Assembly (NCBI GenBank): GCA_024500155.1
Contig: CM044877.1
Span: 17,303,501-17,367,500 of the forward strand
DNA from: Chenopodium formosanum
Lineage: Eukaryota; Streptophyta; Magnoliopsida; Caryophyllales; Amaranthaceae
DNA: 64,000 nt
Direction: 5' to 3'
Both the position numbers and the translations under genes were made by a program. This document shows, one piece after another, positions 59,191-64,000 of this stretch. Below the pieces are notes generated by a model. The model searched no databases and was not told the DNA's origin. It saw only the letters and a list, made by a program, of their open reading frames with translations. Every line of letters starts with the position of its first letter. Position 1 is the first letter of the stretch.

Positions 59191-60041
59191 GTTCTGTTTA
59201 AAGGCGTTCTCTACAACTATGGCTCTCAAGAGATTGGACGTAACACTTTTCCCTATGGTGTTCCCTCTCTCCTTAGAGCATGCTTGCCAACAATGGTTTT
59301 ATTCTCTAGATGCCAAACACATTGCAACTTGGGAAGATGTCACCGAAAGTTTCATGGATCGTTACAAGTGAACATTCAAGCTAGAACTTCTAAACGTGAA
59401 CTTTCCATTCTTAAACAGAAAGAGAATGAAGGCTTCACCGCTTATCTGAATAGGTGGAGGGAAACAACTGCACTCTTGATAGATCCTCCCAAAGAAAAAG
59501 AGATGATTCGCCTCTTCATCCAAAATTTAACTCACAAGTACAAGCAACATCTCAAATTTCTTCCTTTGAACACTTTTGAAGATGTATATGACATTGGCAT
59601 CAATATCGAGGATGATCTAATAAAGAATGCCGGTAGTAACAATAATAACACTTGAAAAAACAAGAAGAAAGACATTCCTTCTTTTTTGTCTTCTAAGCAC
59701 GAAAATACTACAAACAATATAAGCCAAATTAATCTCAATGAAGTATTAGCTCTTTAGCTCTTGATTCTCCATTTCCCAAGGAAATGAGAACCTACACTCC
59801 TTTATGAATGACCTATGATGCGGCCTTTGATCGCCTTTACAGTCAAGGCTTGATCACACCTATTAGGCCATTTCCAGAGCCTAAAGCTGAAGAAAGGAGT
59901 GCCAAGTGGAACCCTAACGCCCATTGCAGGTTCCATTAAGGAAGGGGTTACTCTACCGAACAATGCTGAAATTTGAAGGACGTTATTCAAGATCTTGTTG
60001 ATGCCAACAAACTTTCAGTCCCTCCAGGCGGCAAGAAATGA
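59191..60041 (+). pseudogene. Tat-like gag, 3' fragment after the nested insertion
   Basis: The frame from 59191 resumes exactly in phase with the fragment ending at 48963 once one target-duplication copy is discounted. It shows the gag capsid blocks FCLKAFSTTMALKRLDVTLF, ACQQWFYSLDAKHIATWEDV and ESFMDRYK. After a frame change it reads RELSILKQKENEGFTAYLNR and MIRLFIQNLTHKYKQHLKFL. The end (DRLYSQGLITPIRPFPEPK, NPNAHCRFH, GRGYSTEQC) has the knuckle-like His/Cys set with two stops. The gene was decaying independently of the insertion. Confidence 0.8.
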
Positions 60042-61720
60042 TAAGCAGCAATGAAGACAAGCTCGTGGCAAGCCTTTTGTGTAGGATTTCATGATTTTTT
60101 TGGAATTTTTTCCCCCTTTCAAGTCTAGCATAGATTTCCTATTCTTAGTTTTGTGTTGTGTTCACCTTTTTTCCATTAATAAAATGAGTAATTTCCTTTA
60201 CTTCTCGGTCATAGCATTTTTCAATCACTCATTCTAAAAAAAACAATCAATTACCGAACTAAACACAAGGTACACCAATGAATTGAGGCACCTTTGCAAC
60301 CCTGTTATTCCCTGTTAACCGTTCAATCACATTCCATTTCTTCATCAACCATTTTGAGCCTCGTCTAATGTTTGGCCTTCATTTCTTCAACCCATATTCA
60401 CTTAACCCTGGGATCCGAAGATATGTAATTGTATAACATTCAAAAAGAAAGAAAAAAAAAAGCAGCAAAGCAACAATAAAACAATGTCTAAAGGCAAGTG
60501 TTCCAATGTCTTTGATATGAACACGTCTCAAATTGCGTCTCTCATCGAGTGCTTGGTACCGTGCCTGAGAAACATGAATGCTAAGTGAGTGATGGACCGC
60601 ATGATCTGAGATTGCCTACATTGATTCAAAAGAATGAAAAAAAAAAGAAAATAAAAAGAAATTCAAAACAAAAAATATATGAAAAATAAAACTTGCAAAG
60701 TCTAATCCATAATTGCATATCTTGGGGACGACTTCTCACGGGTCTTGAGCCTTTTACCCCTTTCTTCCTTAAACCATCATCTTAACCACATTAAAACCCT
60801 TGAAAGACCTCTTTGAGGTGTACATACACTTGTGCAAAGTTCGGTTAGAGCTACGTTCGGCCTGATTCCTAACGGATACGTAGGCAACCTCACATCGAAG
60901 TGCGACCACATTCATATTCACATTTATATTCATATCCATGCTTTATCGAGTTTAAGAATATCTAATGCTTACCCCTATCCATATAGAGCTAGACTTAGGG
61001 GCTTAAACCCGCATCATTTAGCCTACCTAGCCTAATGAGTTATCATCTTTGACCCTTCTCACATATATTTCCATCACCATAACCCTTGCAGCCAGACTTA
61101 GTATCACATTCACAAACTTCACTCACACATACATATCCATATCACCTTTCCTTCTAGGAACCCTCTATCATGAAATCTTACTTCAACGCTGCCCATGTTT
61201 CGTCATCTTTCAAGACAACATCAAAAGAGACATTGTAAACTTGCTTAGCTTCTAGACCTAAGCAATGTTCATTGTTTCATACATCGCATATCGTGCTTAG
61301 CTACTTGACCTATGTAACATTCATTATGGGATACTCATCGATCACTTCATCTATATACGTGCTTAGCTTCCAGACCTAAGTAACGTTCAAGATCGTTTCT
61401 TTACACCATATATGATGCTTAGCTCCATGACCTAAGTTCATTCATCTATCGTGTCATATGACGTAATTGTCCTTAGCCTCCTCGCCTAAGAACATGCATC
61501 ATGCATACATTAATTTCAGGGAAGTTCGAGAATAAAAGTTCAGTTTTTACGTCTTTCTTTTTCGGGAGAAAGTCGGTACCCTCCACTCATGACGGAAAAT
61601 TTTTGCTTTTGCATTTTTAATTGTTTGTGTCAGTGCACACACTCTTTCTAGACACACACAATCACAAGTCATACACAAGTCAAACTTGGTCAAGTCAGTT
61701 GGTCAAGTCAATCACAGTAT
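60042..61720 (+). other. 3' internal region of the Tat-like element
   Basis: There are no pol domains. At about 60839-60905 the words TTCGGTTAGAGCTACGTTCG and ACGGATACGTAGGCAACCTC match a sequence common near the 3' end of plant Tat-type elements. A degenerate tandem repeat occupies 61238-61495. The other ORFs are spurious. Confidence 0.55.
61238..61495 (+). repeat. Degenerate ~60-80-bp tandem repeat
   Basis: The phrase TGCTTAGCT(A/T/C)C(T/C)..GACCTA(A/T)GTAAC and its variants recur four or five times (61238, 61292, 61361, 61408, 61462), each followed by TTCAT- or CATC-type sequence. It forms part of the Tat-like 3' region. Confidence 0.65.
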
Positions 61721-62274
61721 TGTAGACATCCATTTGTGTCTCCCCAAAACCAAACTCGGTGATGAGTACCTTTCGCGTCGAATCATAATCGAATGAATCG
61801 AAAGTGTGGAAAGTTTAGTGTTGCGGATAGTTTAAATTTCTTTTCTCTTCTCTCTATTTTTGAAAACTTATTTTAAGAAAACAGCCAATCCAGTTTGGTT
61901 GGTCCATGATATGGGTCCAATAGTAGTTTAGTTAGATGGGGCTTGACAAGAGCTTTCCAACGATATATTATAAGCCCAATTCCGATGAATATTGAGGAAG
62001 TTATGGCCAATTTACTAAACTGGGCCCGGTTTGAGCCTTATATGCGGCCCAATGATCTAGGGGAGGGCCTAATATGATTTATCATTCCTAATGCGATTAG
62101 GAATGGTTTTAGTCTTCTAGATTTTTCTAGAAGGTTCTTTTCATTCGTAACTCAATTAGCATTGATAAATTGACTTTTGTTGACTTTTCAGAATTTTAAT
62201 TAAAATCAAAGAACATTTTTTAGAAAAGATACGATTTTATCCTCCTGTACGGCCAAATTTATCTGATTTTAGAA

Positions 62275-62405
62275 AACGCGTCAAAAACAGCGTTAGCGCC
62301 TAACGCCAGGCATTGGCGCCTGGCGCTAAGCCTAGCGCCTGGCGCTAGCATTGGCGCCTGGCGCCAATAAGCCAGCGTTGGCACCAGCTCTGTTTTAGGT
62401 GCGCC
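62275..62405 (+). promoter_or_regulatory. GGCGCCTGGCGC inverted-repeat array upstream of TATA
   Basis: The words TTGGCGCCTGGCGC(T/C)A and AGCGCCTGGCGCTAG recur about five times within 130 bases. The likely TATA (CTATAAGTA) follows at 62448. The word differs from those in the other two LTR families but the position is the same. Confidence 0.6.
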
Positions 62406-62617
62406 AATGCTCTATGTTGTTTATTTTATCTTTTAGGCTGATTTTCTCTATAAGTAACGTATTGAAAACTCCGTTTTCATTCATCAACAACTAGCTTTTC
62501 AATTATATTCACCTACAATCAGTTTTCGATTCTCTCTTTCTCTTTAATCATTCACCATCTTTCTCTCTCTCCCTTTTTCTAAACTTGCTTTTTACATACA
62601 AAATTCCGCATTCGCAA

Positions 62618-63248
62618 CACTACAAGAAAATAACCTTTTCGTAGCGATTATTTTAACCTTTAGTACCGATTGTAATTGCAACAAAAAGATTTCCCAACGA
62701 ATGGTCATTCGATACAATATCCTCCGTTGCCTTAGCCTTTAGTAGTGGTTTTCAATATCGCTGGGGTTGGCCTCAATAATCGATATGAAAAACTACATCC
62801 AATCGTGGTGATTATTGTAGCGATTACAATCACTATAAATGTTTAACTCATTTTCTTCCTAAAATAAAAACATGCGTATGATCTTTACAAGATTCGAACA
62901 TGCAACCTCAAACTCTTATATTAAATGTTTCACCAATAAGCTATGACATATTTTATGTACTCTTTGTCAAACAATATTTATATATCTAGTGTTGAAAAGG
63001 CTTTTCGTATCGATTTTTAGGATTTAGTGGCGATTGTAAATGATGCGATTTCTCAAAATTATACAAATGTGTAAAAATAGTGTGGATATGTATTATTATG
63101 TTTTCCGTATCGATTTTATATTGGAAAACCATGGCGATTGTAAAAATGATACGACATCCTTAGTTATTTCATAAACATACTTGCATATTGTAGCAAATAT
63201 ACAATCGCTACGAAATAATTGCTATGAAAAGTGATTTTTCTTGTAGTG
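62618..63248. mobile_element. 631-bp non-autonomous CACTA transposon
   Basis: The ends are CACTACAAGAAAATAACC and, on the right, TTTTTCTTGTAGTG, the CACTA terminal inverted repeat. CAA lies directly outside both ends (62615-62617 and 63249-63251), the expected 3-bp duplication. Subterminal copies of CGTAGCGATT / CGTATCGATT-like words occur at both sides. It has no transposase. Confidence 0.92.
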
Positions 63249-63639
63249 CAAGATCTAGAAACACCTAGCCATATTCGAATTTGCCTTCGCCCTAGACGTG
63301 AAAGGTTTAATTTCTGAGGGTTTGGCCCCAAATCTCTCTTTCAATTATTTAATTTAATTGTTTTGTTTATTATTTTCCTTGAAGTTACTAACGTGTGTAT
63401 TTTGTTATTAGAAAGAGATACAAGGCATCAAAGTAAGTACTTTAATTGATTCATTGATATTATGATGTAGAGAGCATGCTTAGATTGTTATTATGATTCC
63501 TAGTATCATGTCTAGGGTAATTTTAATATCAAGTATGATTGAAAGTATGATGCTTCCTATTTTCTTCCTAATATTTATGATTGTTAGTATCATGTTAGGG
63601 TTAAAGATTTAATTTTTATTGCTTAGTGACATGCTAGGG

Positions 63640-63930
63640 TTTGTTATTAATCTTGTTAGTATCATGCCTAGGATCTTGCTATTTTTATTATGCTTTATCA
63701 TGATTTATGATTATTTTTATAATTGTTTTGATTATGATTATAATTTTATTTTGATAATTATTATTATTATGATTAACATGATTATTATGATTATGATTAT
63801 TATAATTATTATTATGATGATTATTGTTTTGATGATTATTATGATTATTTTAATTTTAATTTATTATTATTATGGTTTTAATTATGATGATTATATTATG
63901 TTGCTTGATATTTTTATTGTTATTGCTTGA
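63640..63930 (+). repeat. Low-complexity TTATTATTATGATTA tract
   Basis: This is an AT-rich run of TTATTATGATTATTAT-type words without any fixed period. The ORF read through it is Ile/Met-rich only because of the repeat. Confidence 0.8.
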
Positions 63931-64000
63931 TCACATCTTTTTATGCATGTTTAAAGGGAATTGGTACTTGTAATCACGCTTAATAAGATAATTGATAATC

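Larger units (their letters stand above)
43992..61720 (+). mobile_element. Tat-like gag-only LTR retrotransposon, carrying nested insertions
   Basis: An LTR from 43992 (interrupted) to 47532 is followed by a primer-binding site, a CACGG-rich leader, and a gag split at 48963/59191 by a 10.2-kb Athila element. The 3' part (60042-61720) has no pol. Without the insertions the internal region is about 4 kb, which fits the gag-only non-autonomous (TR-GAG/LARD-like) class. The LTR-like block from 61721 is related to but clearly diverged from the 43992 LTR, so it may belong to another element. The 3' boundary is therefore uncertain. Confidence 0.6.
61721..64000 (+). repeat. Tat-like LTR, cut by the window end
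   Basis: It begins TGTAGACATCCATTTGTGTC and shares CTCCCCAAAACCAAAC, the TTTCCAACGATATATTATAA zone and the end-region words AAAGGGAATTGGTACTTG / CACGCTTAATAAGATAAT with the LTR at 43992. It differs widely elsewhere, so it is another subfamily. TATA lies at 62449 and a GGCGCCTGGCGC array is upstream. A CACTA element lies inside at 62618-63248. Confidence 0.65.

Noticed and set aside
62885..62925. tRNA-like GATTCGAACATGCAACCTC word
   Set aside because: It resembles a T-arm, but no acceptor, D-arm or anticodon stem surrounds it; it lies inside the CACTA element.
63619..63930. Ile/Met-rich 103-residue ORF
   Set aside because: It is a translation of a low-complexity TTATTATGATTA tract.

Overview
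This is nuclear DNA of a flowering plant: AT-rich, with intron-containing genes bearing GT-AG junctions, L1-type LINE, Ty1/copia and Ty3/gypsy (Athila- and Tat-like) retrotransposons, Helitrons, CACTA and MITE families. The style of the repeats, such as the recurring TACTCCGTA words, suggests a dicot, perhaps Caryophyllales/Amaranthaceae. That placement is only an impression. No bacterial or organellar genes, CRISPR arrays, rRNA or tRNA genes were seen.

Layout. 1-10790 is a decayed LINE (endonuclease, reverse transcriptase, zinc-binding region, RNase H, poly-A) that has been hit by three insertions: an Athila-lineage element at its left end, a 2.8-kb element, and a solo LTR with a perfect 5-bp target duplication. 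11546-19175 is a real three-exon host gene for a NO66/MINA-type JmjC (cupin) oxygenase of about 775 residues, with a transposon-filled 4-kb second intron. 21063-23071 is a DNA transposon with an internal minisatellite. 24611-26364 is a copia remnant.

The most unusual gene is on the minus strand between 34866 and 26599. The first exon encodes a domain like bacterial-toxin ADP-ribosyltransferases (R-x-D, STT and Q-x-E motifs). After a 6.75-kb intron full of Helitron and MITE copies, a phase-matched exon encodes four hemopexin repeats like those of legume albumin-2. Read together they make a roughly 505-residue ADP-ribosyltransferase-hemopexin protein.

From 35336 to the right end the window is nested repeats: Stowaway-like, Helitron, MULE/hAT-like and CACTA elements, then stacked LTR retrotransposons. 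A decayed gypsy gag-like gene (42187-43991) is interrupted by a Tat-like gag-only element (LTR from 43992). That element's LTR carries a solo Athila-type LTR, and its gag is split by a nearly complete 10.2-kb Athila-lineage element (48964-59185). The Athila element has paired 1656-bp LTRs, gag-protease and an intact ATHILA-type ORF, but no reverse transcriptase, RNase H or integrase. A second, diverged Tat-like LTR runs off the right edge and contains a CACTA element.

One cross-cutting pattern stands out. Three different LTR families each carry a different array of GC-rich inverted-repeat words (CGCCCGATCGGGCG, CCGTGTCACGG, GGCGCCTGGCGC) shortly upstream of the likely TATA box. In the Athila element the same array also appears upstream of the internal ATHILA ORF, which suggests a copied internal promoter module.
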